64,000 nucleotides of DNA from NCBI GenBank assembly GCA_030015575.1, contig CM057346.1, positions 558,316,315-558,380,314 of the forward strand, written 5' to 3'. Source of the DNA: Agapanthus africanus (taxonomy: Eukaryota; Streptophyta; Magnoliopsida; Asparagales; Amaryllidaceae). A program made the position numbers and the translations under genes. The notes under the pieces were generated by a model. The model did no database searches and was not told where the DNA came from. It was given only the letters and a program-made list of their open reading frames with translations. Shown here piece after piece: positions 44,434-55,771 of this stretch. Each line of letters opens with the position of its first letter. The first letter of the stretch is position 1.

Positions 44434-47400
44434 TGTAACACCCAGCCCCTTTTTATACGCCTATATCCGTATTTCTTTTCACCTATATAATTTATTTACA
44501 ATTATTTATTTATTTATTTATTTTCGAAACTCCATTAAACCCTAAACTCCCAATCCATTTTCCCCCGCTATTTTCTCAAACCCAAATTCCAATCCCTTTA
44601 TTTTTCCATTTGATTTTTCCTCTAAATCCCTCAGCCCATATCCTATTTCTTATAACCTATTTTTCCCTCAGCCCACTACCCATTTTTCCTAATATTATTA
44701 CCATTTTTAGCCGGCCCTTTCATTTCATTTCCCTTTGTTTTCCCTGCGGCCCACTCCACAATTCCTCACCAAATTTCTTTAATTCTTACGAGCTCATTTC
44801 CTCACCTTTTAATTAAATTGGATTTCTAAATTCCCCCTGGCCCAACATCCAAGCCCACACCCTTCTCACCATTTTTTCCCCTAATTTTTCTGCAGGCCCA
44901 GCAGCCCACCTCATCCGAGCCACTCCCTTCAGCCCTCACCCAAACCGCCCTTACCCGACCCGCTTCAGACCCGACCCGCTTCGCATTCATCTTCCTCAAC
45001 GTCTCTCCCATTTTTCCCGCGCCCTGTCTCCTTCGATCCCCTATCTCCGCCGCATCCCACGCCCACGCGCTTCCGTTTTCCCCACGACTCGTAAGCCGTT
45101 GCCCCGACTCGCGCACCCCTCGTCTCCCCTAACTCCCTCACTCCCATCACTCTCTCCATCCTCTCTTTCCTTCCTCCTTCTCTCTCGAACCCACCAACCA
45201 ACCCCTGCACCCCGTTTCCCTCATCCGCTCCCCTCGCCGATTCTCCGACCTCCATCATATCTCCTCCCCACACCGAGCACCTCCACCAAAACCCAATCAC
45301 CAAGGCCAAGACCCCCCACTGCCGGCGCCCCTCAACCCAAGATCCTCGACCGCACCCCACACTTCCCTGCACACCCCATCACCACAACCGAGCTCCTCTA
45401 ACCACCACGACGCCGACGAACCCCCACCTGCACCGACTACCTCATCACCTCCTTCGGCCGTCGACGCCTCCAGCCACCATCCGAGAACCCATCTCCTTCT
45501 TCCCAAACTCTTCACCACCGAGCCTCACCCTCGCAGCCGACCTCGTCATCGTCGTCGACGCCTCTACAACTCTCTCTCTCCCTGCATCTCTCTCTTTCTA
45601 ATCCTCACTCTACCCTCTCCCCCTCTCTGCTACTCTCCCTCTAACTCTTTCTCACTATCTCTCTCTCTCTTCTTTTCTCAGCTCTCTCTCACCCTCTACC
45701 TCCCTGTGCTCTCTCTCTCTCCCTCTCTCTGCCTACTCTCTCTCTCTCATTCCCTCTCTGTTAGCTCCCCTGCTCTCTTTCTTTCACCTTCTCTACATTC
45801 ACTTTCTCTTTCTAACTCTCTCTCTCTCTCTCTATTTGATTCTCTCTCTTCTCTCTAAACCGTCTCACTCCCATCTTGCTCTCCATAGGCCTCAACAGCA
45901 TCAACGATCCCCAACCCCGACACAGCCTGAGCGCGCAACAACACATCCCCAAGCTCGAACCAAGCCCAAGCCTAGTCGAGACTCGTCGCGTGCTTGCTAC
46001 TCCGTGCCCGGGACGTGTCACTACTGCCTTCGCTGCCGCGCCGTCAGTTCACCGTGTCCAGATAAGTATTTTACTTGCTTACATGCTATTTACCTAAGTT
46101 ACGATCTTTAATTACATATATCATAAAGTTGCAAATTTAGACCAATTATGTGCCATACCTGTTAGACGCGTGTTCCCAAAGAAAATACTTTTCTAAAATG
46201 ATGGAACTGGATTAATTACTTTGGCCCTTGCTGTGATGAATACTTTGTGCAAGTTTCGCTGGAAATTACGACCGTTAAAGATTAAAACAACTCCCCTCAA
46301 GTTTAACCGTAAAACTGGAATTTCCTTGTACCTGAAAACTAATAAAATCGTCATAAATTATATACATACTAGAATGGTGTGTTCGAGGGCTCAAATCGAA
46401 TCCAACTCGACGAACTTTAACCCTATGCTAGTTTCCAGATATTCCTAAACTTAAACTGTGACGATAATTGGATCGGAGTGCGACTCTGGACTGCAGTCCA
46501 GAGCGACTCCAATTGTTGGTTGCTGTTCCGTATTGGGTGCCACAAGATTTCCATCACTCGTAGGTTGCGGAACTCTGCCGTTTATTGTAGGTTAATATGT
46601 TATCTAGACAACACAATTGGTTTCATTCTGTTTCGTTACCGTTTGATATTTAATATGTAATTTAATAGATCGGGACGCATAACAGTCCCAGCAGAATCAG
46701 AACTGACATATTGGTATTGAATAGTGTATATCTCCTGACGTACAGTCGCTATCGAAGATCCGTCTATTGCGTTGAAAACCTTACTCAAAACCATAGATTT
46801 CATTCAACTGTAGTGTCGCTAAATTCTGATCCCAACTGGGATTAAATTAGGTTGCGAAACGGACTTCCGATTCTAAAACCGGATTTCCAGCCGTGAACGC
46901 TTAAAATGAAATGGCTATAATTAATGATCCTGAAACCCGATTGGCTTGAAAATAAATTAGATGGATAGATAACTGAACATGCTAATTATTACCTGTTTAC
47001 CGTTTCGCTAAACTATACACGTACGTTTCATGATAAATCGTGCAAGTGATAAAATACTGTTTCATAACATCCTAATCATGCTTATATACTGTTTACGTAT
47101 CATATCATACCCATATCATTGTATTGATAATCTAGTGATATCGTGCATTTACCCAGTGTTAGATTTTAGTGATGATTGTGGCAAGTACGTCAGTGTTCGT
47201 GTATCCGTGAATAAGTGAAAGTGATACGTACTTGTACACAATCAGTGACCCTATTATTCTTTTGCATTGTCGACGTCTGTGGGATGCGTGTACGTGTGAC
47301 TATAAGTGGTATGAGACACTTATGGAAGTGCTTGCACGGGTGTCACAGATAAGGCACCAGACACTGCCATTTATCTTAAGTATTAGTCGGGACGTGCTTG

Positions 47401-48237
47401 ATGGAGGTCCTACCTCCAGTTCTCGTGCAGACTTGTCACGGATCGATTAGTATTTAGGGTTATGGTTAGCGTTTGATGTAGACCACGGGGTGTGGGGTAG
47501 TTTAAGTGTGAGTTCAACAGAATCTCGGGAGTCCCATGCCGGCTTATATATTTAGGGAGATATATGGAGATTTACATGGTATGTGATATTCACCGTGATA
47601 TACATGTTACATGTTGGGCCCGTGGTCCCTTGCCCTTGGGTTCTACCCTTGGGTGGAGGACACTCACGAGTGGTTGACTCTCACATTTGGACTGACGATA
47701 GGCTTAGTGACCCGTACAGTGAGACTTAGAGACTGATAGGGATACTGACATTTATATACCTTATATACCGTGTTGACATACGTGGCATATCGTTCTACTG
47801 CTTTACTGTTCCGCTGCATTGATTACTGCACATTCATATTCATGCTGTCATTGATTTACTGTTTCACATATCTATTACCACTGTTAGAACTGTCACTTGA
47901 TTTTATACATATTATATTGCTATTGTGTCGCTCTGACGACCTGAGTATGCATGCTCAGTGTGAGGAGAAGATTTAGCCTGGACCAGGACTAGACGTACAT
48001 CATAGACATCTCGACTTGCTATCTAGAGTTATACCTCTTGCTTTCCCATCAAGTCAGTTCATTTTACATTGTTTTATTCCAGTTACTGCATTTCTCATTG
48101 CCTGCGCATTATTTACTGTTTACCATGAAAAACTAGAAGCCGCAGTGTGACTACGGCAGGACATTTCCTTGACCGTAGGAGCATGGCTGGCCTTATCTAC
48201 CCCTCGTATTCCGTATTTTGGGAAGCGGGGCGTGACA
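44434..48237 (+). repeat. 3' LTR of the non-autonomous gypsy element
   Basis: Partner of 37787-41600, with the same termini and the CT-rich tract near 45570-45860, slightly different in length. It is followed directly by the TSD copy CGGTG. Confidence 0.95.
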
Positions 48238-48242
48238 CGGTG

Positions 48243-48486
48243 CCTCTTGACGAGGGTTTAATCCCTGGTTTGTTGGGGTAGGGAGCTACCGGCCAGGGAT
48301 AACCGAGCAAAGGCGGGCCCGGTTGCCTCTTTCGAAGGCTTTTCATCCTTAGCGCGGGAGGGGCCGTAAGTGGCCTACTAAGGATGGCCGAGCAGGGTTA
48401 CTGCCCGGTGTCTCTTGGCGAGGGCTTTTTGTCCTTAAGGATGGCCGAGCAGGGTTACTGCCTGGTGCCTCTTGGCGAGGGCTTTG
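48243..48486. repeat. 81-87 bp tandem repeats, segment 2
   Basis: Continuation of the minisatellite between the two nested gypsy elements, with the same CGAGCAGGGTTACTGCC and CTCTTGGCGAGGGCTTT phrases. It resumes again at 59546. Confidence 0.88.
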
Positions 48487-51400
48487 TGTCATGCCCCGCT
48501 TCCCAGTGTACGGTGAAGTAGACGCGACGAGGTCCGCTACGTATATACTTAGAAGTATATACGCTAAGCGTATCTAAGCAATATAAAAGTAAATCACAAG
48601 AGACAAGAGATATAGAAATAACAACAACTTTATTAATAACATTCTTTTGTACAATGCATGAAAAGTAAATACAACTGAAATGAAAAGCGATGCCTAAACA
48701 GTGGCATAACGGGAAATAAAAATACTGAATAGAACAAGGTACAATATCTAGAGCTCGGGGTCTTCGTGAAACTGCTCCAAGTCTTCACCGGTGGGCTCGA
48801 TCTCTGCTGGGTCCAAAGCACCTGACGACATTCAAAGAAGAAAGAAATAGAATGTCGTCAGCGAACAGGTCGCTCGGTAAGTCCCAAAGATAAAGAAGAA
48901 TTAGAAAAGATAGAATAAGAGGTATTTTCTAAAGAGATTGTAAAATATTGTAGAATATTGTGTTAACGCTGTTGTTTGTAGCTTGGTATAGAAGGATGCC
49001 AGTGTATACGAGAGGGGTCTCTATATGCTAGAAACCAGGACAAACGGAACGTACAAGGAACCGTTAAGCCACGGTACAACAGCAACGGAATATAGGTTAG
49101 GTGTCTTAATCTGACCACCTCGTGCCACCTTTAACACCTTCCGTACCAATCTATCCCTTAAACCCCGTAGTGTTTTGGTTGTATTGTTGTATTGTATTGT
49201 GTAAGTTGGATGACTGACCAAAACCATGATATCAGTAAACAGATTGTAACTGCATAATCAGGTAATTGGTATAACGGGATAATGGATGTATATCCATGGT
49301 TTGATTCAGTCAAGTTGTATATATTGTTAACTGGATTCTGGAATTCATGTGTTCATATTGAGTTGGAATATTAAAGAATATATATTGACTTGAATCATAT
49401 TCAAGTCAGAAATAGTCAGACTCAAACCCGAGTCAGACTAAAAGAAAAGTAATTTGAAGTTCTATAATTGTTAGGGTCCTTATTGTAAATTATAAAACTT
49501 GAGGGGTTTTATGTAAAAATACTTTTGTAGAGTTTTCAAGATATATCTCAAGTATTTATTATTCGTCTTTATAGTTATAATGAGTGTAAATTTTATTTGT
49601 GTTATTTTTGGTGATAATATCCTAATTACATAAATAAAGGTATTAATTTGTAATATTGATTTATTTGAAATTCATGGTATTTTAATGTAACTTTTAATCT
49701 TGTAATTTTTAGGAAAAGGTGGAAACTTTATCTTATAACAAAATAGGTGTTTAAATGTTAAATATACATATGTTTATACAAAAATAAATTTTAATAAATA
49801 TTTTATTTTCCCGAAGTCTCAATTTTCTTAAATGTCGTATTTTAAACCTTTCGAGACCGAATGCTCATTGCGGAGGTCTGAATCTCGCACTACTAAGCTC
49901 GAGGGTGCACGATAAACCGTATTATCCCTAACGAGTTCCCCAAAGGTGGGTTGTAGTGGCGCTTTGCAAAGATTTAATAAATACTAGTCATTTAGAAAAC
50001 GGTTTTATAAAGATAAGGTATTTATTTGTAAAAGGGTGTAAATTTCCGTATTTTAGATTCTAGGATTTCCTAAGCCAACTAGCCTATTTCTAAATGGTCT
50101 AAACGACAAGTCATTAGAAGCCTCAAATCGCCTCTTCACCGCCAATTGCGGCCAGATAAGTGCCAGGTGAGTGGGAGGCTCTCCATTACAAGTAGTGGCC
50201 CTAATTAAGTAACCACTCGCCTTAGACACACTTGCCTAGACACCACAAAATCAGGTTTAGATAAACGATCGATGTTCATGACATATCGTATTTTCCTATT
50301 AAGAGATTTTGTTTTAAAATTGTATACAACTTAGAACTTTCAGAAAGATTTATAAAGAAAATGGTATTTTAATGTAAAGTCTTGTATTATCGTATTCTAA
50401 GTTTTGATGATATCAATTAGGGTTGTATTTACGTGTGTGTGGAGGAAGGTCATTACCTCGTGATCTATTTTAAGGTATAGCAAAGTTTAGGGGTTAAATG
50501 TGAAAACTAAACATTATGGTATTTAAGTGCGAAAATACGGTATTTTGCAAAAGTTATCATTTCATGTGAGAAACTTTATCTAAATTGATTTTTAAGTGAT
50601 AAGTAGTCAACATGAATATGTTTAAGCATTATGGAATTAGTGACAAGTGAGTTTTGATAGAAAAACCGAATCGGAAATCGGTTTGTTCCGATTTCCGTCG
50701 GGTTTGAAAAATCGTATTTTAATGGAAGAAAGAAAAGTAGAAAAAGAGGGACTTACGGCTTTGGACAAGCTAGAGAGTACTAAGAAGGTAGTGGGTTTGT
50801 CGGTGCGTCGAAACGTCGTGAAGAGTCCTAGTACGATCGCCGGGATTCGCCGTCGATTTCGGCAGCGCTTCGCCTTTCACTCGTTTTCTAACGTACCGAG
50901 TTCTCTTGAAATTTTTAGAGAGTGGACTTAGGAATATAGGGTGAGAGGGTAGAGGGTAGGGGTGTTTATATAGGGTTAGGCTAGGGTTAGGATTTTAATT
51001 TAAAAAAATATATTAAAATATATTAAAAAAACATTAAAAAATCATTAAATTTTGGAGTAAAAGTGATTTATTGAGAATTTGATAACCGATCAAGAAAATT
51101 AAAGTATTCAGGTGAGAAGACCAGGTCAACACGGAGAAATTCCGTGTTGACGACTCGGCCGTCCGGCCTAGTCCGGCCGGCGGTGCCGGGCCGAGTCAAG
51201 GGCTCGTCGGGTGGGGGATCATCTGGGGGGAATTTTGGTGCATCTAACTTTTTATGTTCAGTATAAATTTTGTGAGTTATGACGGTTTGACTGTTGACTT
51301 TCCAAAAAATTTAAAACAAAATAATAAAAATAATGTGGGCATGGGATTTGAACTCTGATGGCTTGGTTCAGCAGTGCAAGGTATTACCAATGAGCTACAA

Positions 51401-51520
51401 GCTCCTTCTTGTAATTATAGAGTGAAATAAATACTTAAAGAGACATCAGCTGCAATAAATACTCCAGGTATACATTGAATTTAAATCAATTCTTTGTACA
51501 TTAAAAATGGAGTTGTTACA
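48487..51520 (-). repeat. 3' LTR of the chromovirus
   Basis: Nearly identical to 56517-59540. The minus-strand TATA box is near 50966-50974 (CTATATAAACACC). The U3 part contains a tRNA-like module at 51335-51407. Frames such as 50647-50931 on the plus strand are chance. Confidence 0.95.
51335..51407 (-). other. tRNA-like module in the chromovirus LTR (3' copy)
   Basis: The minus strand reads TAGCTCATTGGTAATACC (A-box like, as in the D arm of plant tRNAs) and, about 30 bases on, AGAGTTCAAATCCCATGCC (a nearly perfect B box and T arm). A cloverleaf with a normal anticodon stem is not obvious, so this is a tRNA-derived or SINE-head-like sequence and not a working tRNA. It is present in both LTRs. 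Confidence 0.65.
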
Positions 51521-51533
51521 GTCTACCCTCCTT
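51521..51533 (-). other. Polypurine tract of the chromovirus
   Basis: The minus strand reads AAGGAGGGTAGAC directly before TGTAACAACTCC of the 3' LTR. Confidence 0.85.
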
Positions 51534-51575
51534 ACAAAAATTTCGTCCTCGAAATTTACAACTTTCATTTGAGGA

Positions 51576-51740
51576 CTAGTTTACAAAGAGGTGTGGATAT
51601 CTAGTACGCATTTCATCCTCCCTTTCCCAAGTGGACTCTCCTGGAGTGTCTTTCCTCCACATCACTCGAACCAAGTTAACTTCCTTGTTCCGAAGTGTCT
51701 TCACTTTCCTGTCCAGGATCTCTACGGGTTGTTGCTCACA
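51576..51740 (-). pseudogene. Chromodomain at the pol C-terminus
   Basis: The C-terminal about 50 residues (EILDRKVKTLRNKEVNLVRV, then MWRKDTPGESTWEREDEM, ending RYPHLF) match the chromodomain form of Tekay/Del chromoviruses, including the conserved STWE aromatic. Such domains are thought to steer integration to particular chromatin. It is in frame with the integrase C-terminus. Confidence 0.85.
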
Positions 51741-52910
51741 AGATAAGTCGGGCTGTATAGTGAGCTCGGAATGATCAACTACATGGCTGGGGTCACTCAC
51801 ATACTTTCTGAGTTGGGATATGTGGAACACATTATGCACTCCTTCCAATGAGGGTGGTAGCACTAAACGGTATGCCACTTCACCAACTCGTTCGAGTATG
51901 TCGAACGGTCCAATGTATCTCGGACTTAGCTTACCCCGTCTTCCAAATCGGATCACTCCGCGGTTCGAAGATATCTTCAGGAAAACGTGATCTCCTGGCT
52001 GGAACTCCAAGTGCCGTCTCTTTGCATCAGCCCAGTGTTTCTGTCGATCTTGGGCTATGCGCATCCTTTCCCTGATAGTACGAACCACATCAACGGTTGC
52101 TACTATCATCTCTGGTCCAAGAAGTTCCCTATCTCCGATGTCGTTCCAACTTAATGGCGATCGACACTTCCTTCCATACAATGCTGCAAAAGGTGTCATT
52201 CCTATGCTTGCTTGGTAGCTGTTGTTGTACGAAAACTCCACAAGATGTAGGTGATCTTCCCACGATCTCTTGAAGTCTAGCATACACGCTCTAAGCATAT
52301 CCTCCAAGATCTAAATAGTTCGTTCCGACTGACCATCTGTTTGTGGATGATAAGCCGTGCTGAAGTTCAGACTTGTTCCCAAGCTTGCTTGCAGACTCTG
52401 CCAAAATTGCGATCGGAACCTGGTGTCACGATCGGAGACAATGCAAACCGGTACTGCATGGAGTCTCACAATTTCCTGTATGAGTTCATGGGTATCAGAG
52501 ATAGTACATTATGAAGAGTTTTAAATCTAAATTAGATTATTACCTCCATGTACTTCTTTGCTAGTGTCTCAGTTGATTGGCCAACTCGAAATGGGACGAA
52601 GTGAGCCGACTTTGTGAGTCGATCAACAATGACCCATATGGCATCGTTACCCTTTGTGCTGCGAGGAAGAGCAGTCACAAAATCCATCGTGATGTGTTGC
52701 CACTTCCACTCTTGGATTGGTAACGGTTGAAGTAATCCAGCAGTCCTGTGATGTTCAGCCTTTACTTGCTGACACACCAAGCATTTTGCGACGCTTCTGG
52801 CTACTTCACGCTTCATTCCATGCCACCAATAATTCTGACGTAGATCTTTGTACATTTTGGTACCTCCGGGGTGTACTGAATAGGGAGAGCTGTGAGCTTC
52901 TTTCATTAAC
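51741..52910 (-). pseudogene. Gypsy integrase
   Basis: The HHCC zinc-binding part is at about 52785-52890 ([11 protein letters not shown] and [12 protein letters not shown]). The catalytic core has its first Asp in [11 protein letters not shown] (about 52680), the second in IVSDRDTRF and the Glu in [11 protein letters not shown] (about 52324). The C-terminal part (GKLSPRYIGPFDILERVG and LPPSLEGVHNVFHISQLRKY) is the usual GPF/Y module. A CAG-to-TAG-type stop sits right after QSERTI. The 68-base intron-like segment 52476-52543 splits the core between KKYME and IVRLHAV. Confidence 0.92.
52476..52543 (-). other. Intron-like segment in the integrase
   Basis: On the minus strand it starts GTAATAATC and ends TCATACAG, 68 bases, AT-rich, with in-frame stops. 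Its removal joins GAG to GAA. It restores the expected EEIVRLH motif with no residue missing or extra. Since 68 is not a multiple of three, retaining it also shifts the frame. Confidence 0.8.
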
Positions 52911-53139
52911 TCTTCCCGAACAGGACCTTTTGGTACGCACAATCTGCTGCCGTATCTCAAAGATCCGTCTTTATGGATGATGAAGTCTGTTCTGAGTCCA
53001 TTCTCCACTTGTTCTCTGATATTTTGCAACTTAGCATCGCTGGCTTGAGCTGCTTTGATCTGATTGACAATGGTTGATTGAACTTGTAAGTTCATCAAAC
53101 TTGAAGCATTACCTGGCATGACTACTTCAATTTCCATCT

Positions 53140-53640
53140 GATGCAAATCTTGTTGAAGTTTCCACTGAGCGGTGAGATTCATCGATAATGGTTGGCGACT
53201 AAGAGCATCAGGTACTACATTCACCTTCCCTGGATGATATTGCAAGTTGATGTCAAAGTCCGCCATGAGTTCTAACCATCTTCTCTGCCGCATATTCAAC
53301 TCCTTCTGAGTAAACACATACTTTAAGCTCTTATAATCTGTGTAGATGTTCACTCGTTCACCAAGTAGATAATGACGCCAAATCTTGAGAGCAAAGATGA
53401 CGGCTGCCAACTCCAGATCATGCGTCGGATAATTGCGCTCATGAATCTTTAGTTGTCTTGAAGCATAAGCTACAACCTTACCATGCTGATGTAGAACACA
53501 TCCTAATCCCTTACCGGATGCATCGCAATGCACTTCGAATCCTCCAGATTGATTCAGTATGACGAGAATAGGTGCAGATGTCAACCTTGACTTGAGTTCT
53601 ACAAAAGCTTGTTCGCATGCTTCTGACCACACAAATTCTT
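53140..53640 (-). pseudogene. Gypsy RNase H
   Basis: The frame contains [18 protein letters not shown] (catalytic Asp), [20 protein letters not shown] (catalytic Glu) and [13 protein letters not shown] (Asp), then [19 protein letters not shown] and NVVPDALSR. These are in order, as in Ty3/gypsy RNase H. The enzyme would degrade RNA in the RNA-DNA hybrid. It is open throughout, in frame with integrase. Confidence 0.95.
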
Positions 53641-53698
53641 CATCTTTACGTGTGAGCTTGGTCAGGGGCGTTGCTATCTTTGAAAAGCCTTCAATAAA

Positions 53699-54481
53699 CT
53701 ATCTGTAATATCCAGCTAAACCCAAGAAACTCCGAATATCCTTCACTAACTTTGGTGTAGCCCATTCGCTAACTACCGAAACTTTCGCTGGATCCACAGA
53801 AATTCCTTCTCCTGATACGATATGTCCAAGAAAACCAACTTGATTTAGCCAAAACTCGCACTTGCTGTACTTGGCATAAAGCTGATGTTGACGAAGAGTT
53901 TCCAGGACAGTTCGTAGGTGTTCTGCATGCTCTTTCCGACTCTTAGAATACACCAGGATGTCGTCGATGAAGATAACAACAAACCTATCTAAGTACTCCC
54001 GGAAAACTTGATTCATAAGGTTCATGAATATTGCGGGTGCGTTGGTCACTCCAAATGGCATCACTAGAAATTCGTAATGTCCATAGCGAGTTCTGAAAGC
54101 TGTTTTGTGAATATCAGCTTCCTTGACCTTCACTTGATGATAACCTGAACGAAGATCTAGTTTAGAGAAAACACAAGATCCACTTAACTGATCGAATAAA
54201 TCATCGATGCGCGGGAGTGGATACTTGTTCTTTATAGTGACTTCGTTCAAGGCTCTGTAATCGATGCACATTTTGTATGAACCTTCCTTCTTCTTCACAA
54301 GTAATACAGGTGATCCCCAACTTAAAGTGCTGGGACGAATCCATCCTTTCGCCAGTAATTCGTCCAACTGTGTTCGGATTTCCTTCAAACCTTCCGGACT
54401 TAAACGATAGGGTGCTTTGATTACCGGTTGTGCTCCTGGTACTAAATCAATACTAAATTCAAGAGCTCGATCGGGAGGCAA
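53699..54481 (-). pseudogene. Gypsy reverse transcriptase
   Basis: A 260-codon open frame contains [52 protein letters not shown] and [19 protein letters not shown]. The catalytic FIDD is at 53960-53971. [20 protein letters not shown] follows, the hallmark of Ty3/gypsy RT. The frame itself is intact; one stop at 53697 separates it from RNase H. Confidence 0.95.
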
Positions 54482-54972
54482 ACCTGATATATCGTCAGGA
54501 AATACATCGTCGAACTCTCGAACTACATCTGGTCTTGATTCTTCCTCTGCTCGAGCTGCTGCAACTACTGCTTCTCTTGGCTTCGCTTTGTAGGTACTTG
54601 GCTCCAGTGTAGGGTCTCCGCTTTTGAAATAGAAGACCGGATGGTCTGGAATCTCGAATACTACTCTCCTTTGACGACAGTCGATGGTAGCATAAAAAGT
54701 TCAAAGCCAATCCATTCCTAGAACCACATCGAAGTTCGGTATGTCCAGCACTTTGAAGTCAGCATAAAACTCTCGACTGCAGACGATGACTGGACACATG
54801 CTGTATCCCATAGTTGCCTTTAGAATGCCATTTCCTGAACTGACATTCCAGCTGGATACAAGAGGTGAAACTGGAATCGCATGGGTTCGAACAAACCGTT
54901 GCGACATAAAGCAGTGTGATGCTCCAGTATCAAACAGTGCAATTGCAGGGATTGAGGATACTAAGATTGTAC
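54480..54972 (-). pseudogene. Gypsy aspartic protease and linker
   Basis: The minus strand has IPAIALFDTGASHCFMSQRF. The catalytic DTG triplet is at 54923-54931. It continues to FDVVLGMDWL, the closing block of gypsy retropepsins. A TGG-to-TGA-type stop follows (about 54700), and then the linker leads in frame into the RT (ending [17 protein letters not shown]). Confidence 0.9.
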
Positions 54973-55058
54973 CTAAGGTATGTGGGATTTGTTTTAGGTA
55001 TAAAAATATGTAAATAAGTAGTAGAATAGAAAAGCAAAGTTTGAAAAGAAAAATTTAC
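54973..55058 (-). other. Intron-like segment between gag and protease
   Basis: On the minus strand it starts GTAAATTTTTC and ends CATACCTTAG, 86 bases, very T-rich. Removal joins ..VITG to TILVSS, which is the standard 'VVTGTLLV' block preceding the protease in Del-type elements. Retention shifts the frame, since 86 is not a multiple of three. Confidence 0.8.
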
Positions 55059-55200
55059 CAGTGATGACTTGGCCAGTGGCCTCAGCTTCTTCCACGGATA
55101 TCGTGAAAGCCTGGCTCCTTGGTACATTCCTCCTGGCCTGAGGAACATTCCTCGGAACGTTCCTTTGAGCTTGATGGAACTGACGAGGAGGTGGTGCAGC

Positions 55201-55702
55201 TTATGGTCCTCTGGGTGGTGCAGGTAGTGCAGGTCTGGGAGCAGGTGCCTGAAGAGCTGGTCGCTGCGGATAAGTAATTGCCGGCCTGGGTGCAGCAACT
55301 GGGTTCTGTCTTTGGGGACAAGACCTAATATCGTGAGTAGCTGAGCCGCAAACTAAGCAAAGGCGGTTGGCTCGACGGCGGTCCTTCATCATATGTCCAG
55401 TTCTCTTGCAGTAGGTGCAAAAGGCTGGGCTGGGACGATGGGTCGGTACTCTGGGTCGCCTTGGCACGAAGGGTAGCCTGGACGGGGCTCCACCTGCCAT
55501 CTGGTTGGCAGGGCGTTTGACTCCTGCAGACTGAGGTCTGCCCCTTGCTTTTATCACTGCCTCATAACTGCGGGCAGCTTCCAGAGCATCCTCATGAGTC
55601 AAAAATTTTCCCGTGGCTAGAGCAGCCTGAATCTCTGTGTCTAGTCCTTGTTGAAAGCAACGGGCTCTGATCTCGTCCGTCGGTATCAAGTGTGCAGCGA
55701 AT
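55201..55702 (-). pseudogene. Gag C-terminal part with two zinc knuckles, one damaged
   Basis: The frame contains IPTDEIRARCFQQGLDTEIQ, the end of the retrotransposon gag core, then a basic segment and two knuckles. The first reads CTYCKRTGHMMKDR, with the last cysteine replaced by arginine (TGC to CGC). The second, CLVCGSATHDIRSC, is intact. The nucleocapsid part binds and packages element RNA. A TAA stop lies at the Pro-rich end (about 55200). Confidence 0.88.
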
Positions 55703-55771
55703 CTGTTTAAAGATTGTGTTAGCTGTGTAGTATGTGATATTTAAAAATTGAACTATTGTGACATATCTTAT
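55703..55771 (-). other. Intron-like segment in gag with a damaged donor
   Basis: This 69-base minus-strand segment starts ATAAGATATG and ends TTTAAACAG. Removal joins MLSR to FAAHLIPTDE, the expected gag continuity. The donor reads AT instead of GT; a single G-to-A change from GTAAGA would explain it. Retained, it introduces an immediate stop. Confidence 0.55.

Larger units (their letters stand above)
37787..48237 (+). mobile_element. Non-autonomous gypsy-type element with 3.8-kb LTRs
   Basis: LTRs 37787-41600 (3814 bp) and 44434-48237 (3804 bp) both run TGTAACACCCAGCCCC to TTTTGGGAAGCGGGGCGTGACA. A perfect TSD CGGTG lies at 37782-37786 and 48238-48242. The 2.8-kb interior has an intact initiator-Met-type primer site, a gag fragment with two zinc knuckles, an acidic ORF and the TTTCGAGGACGAAATTTTTG block typical of the gypsy 3' end. 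It has no protease, RT, RNase H or integrase. Shared LTR ends and knuckle layout suggest it depends on a chromovirus like the one at 48487-59540. The LTRs differ at few positions, so it is relatively recent. Confidence 0.93.

Noticed and set aside
51335-51407. Functional tRNA gene
   Set aside because: A and B box parts are present, but no proper acceptor or anticodon stem could be drawn; it is duplicated only because it lies in an LTR.
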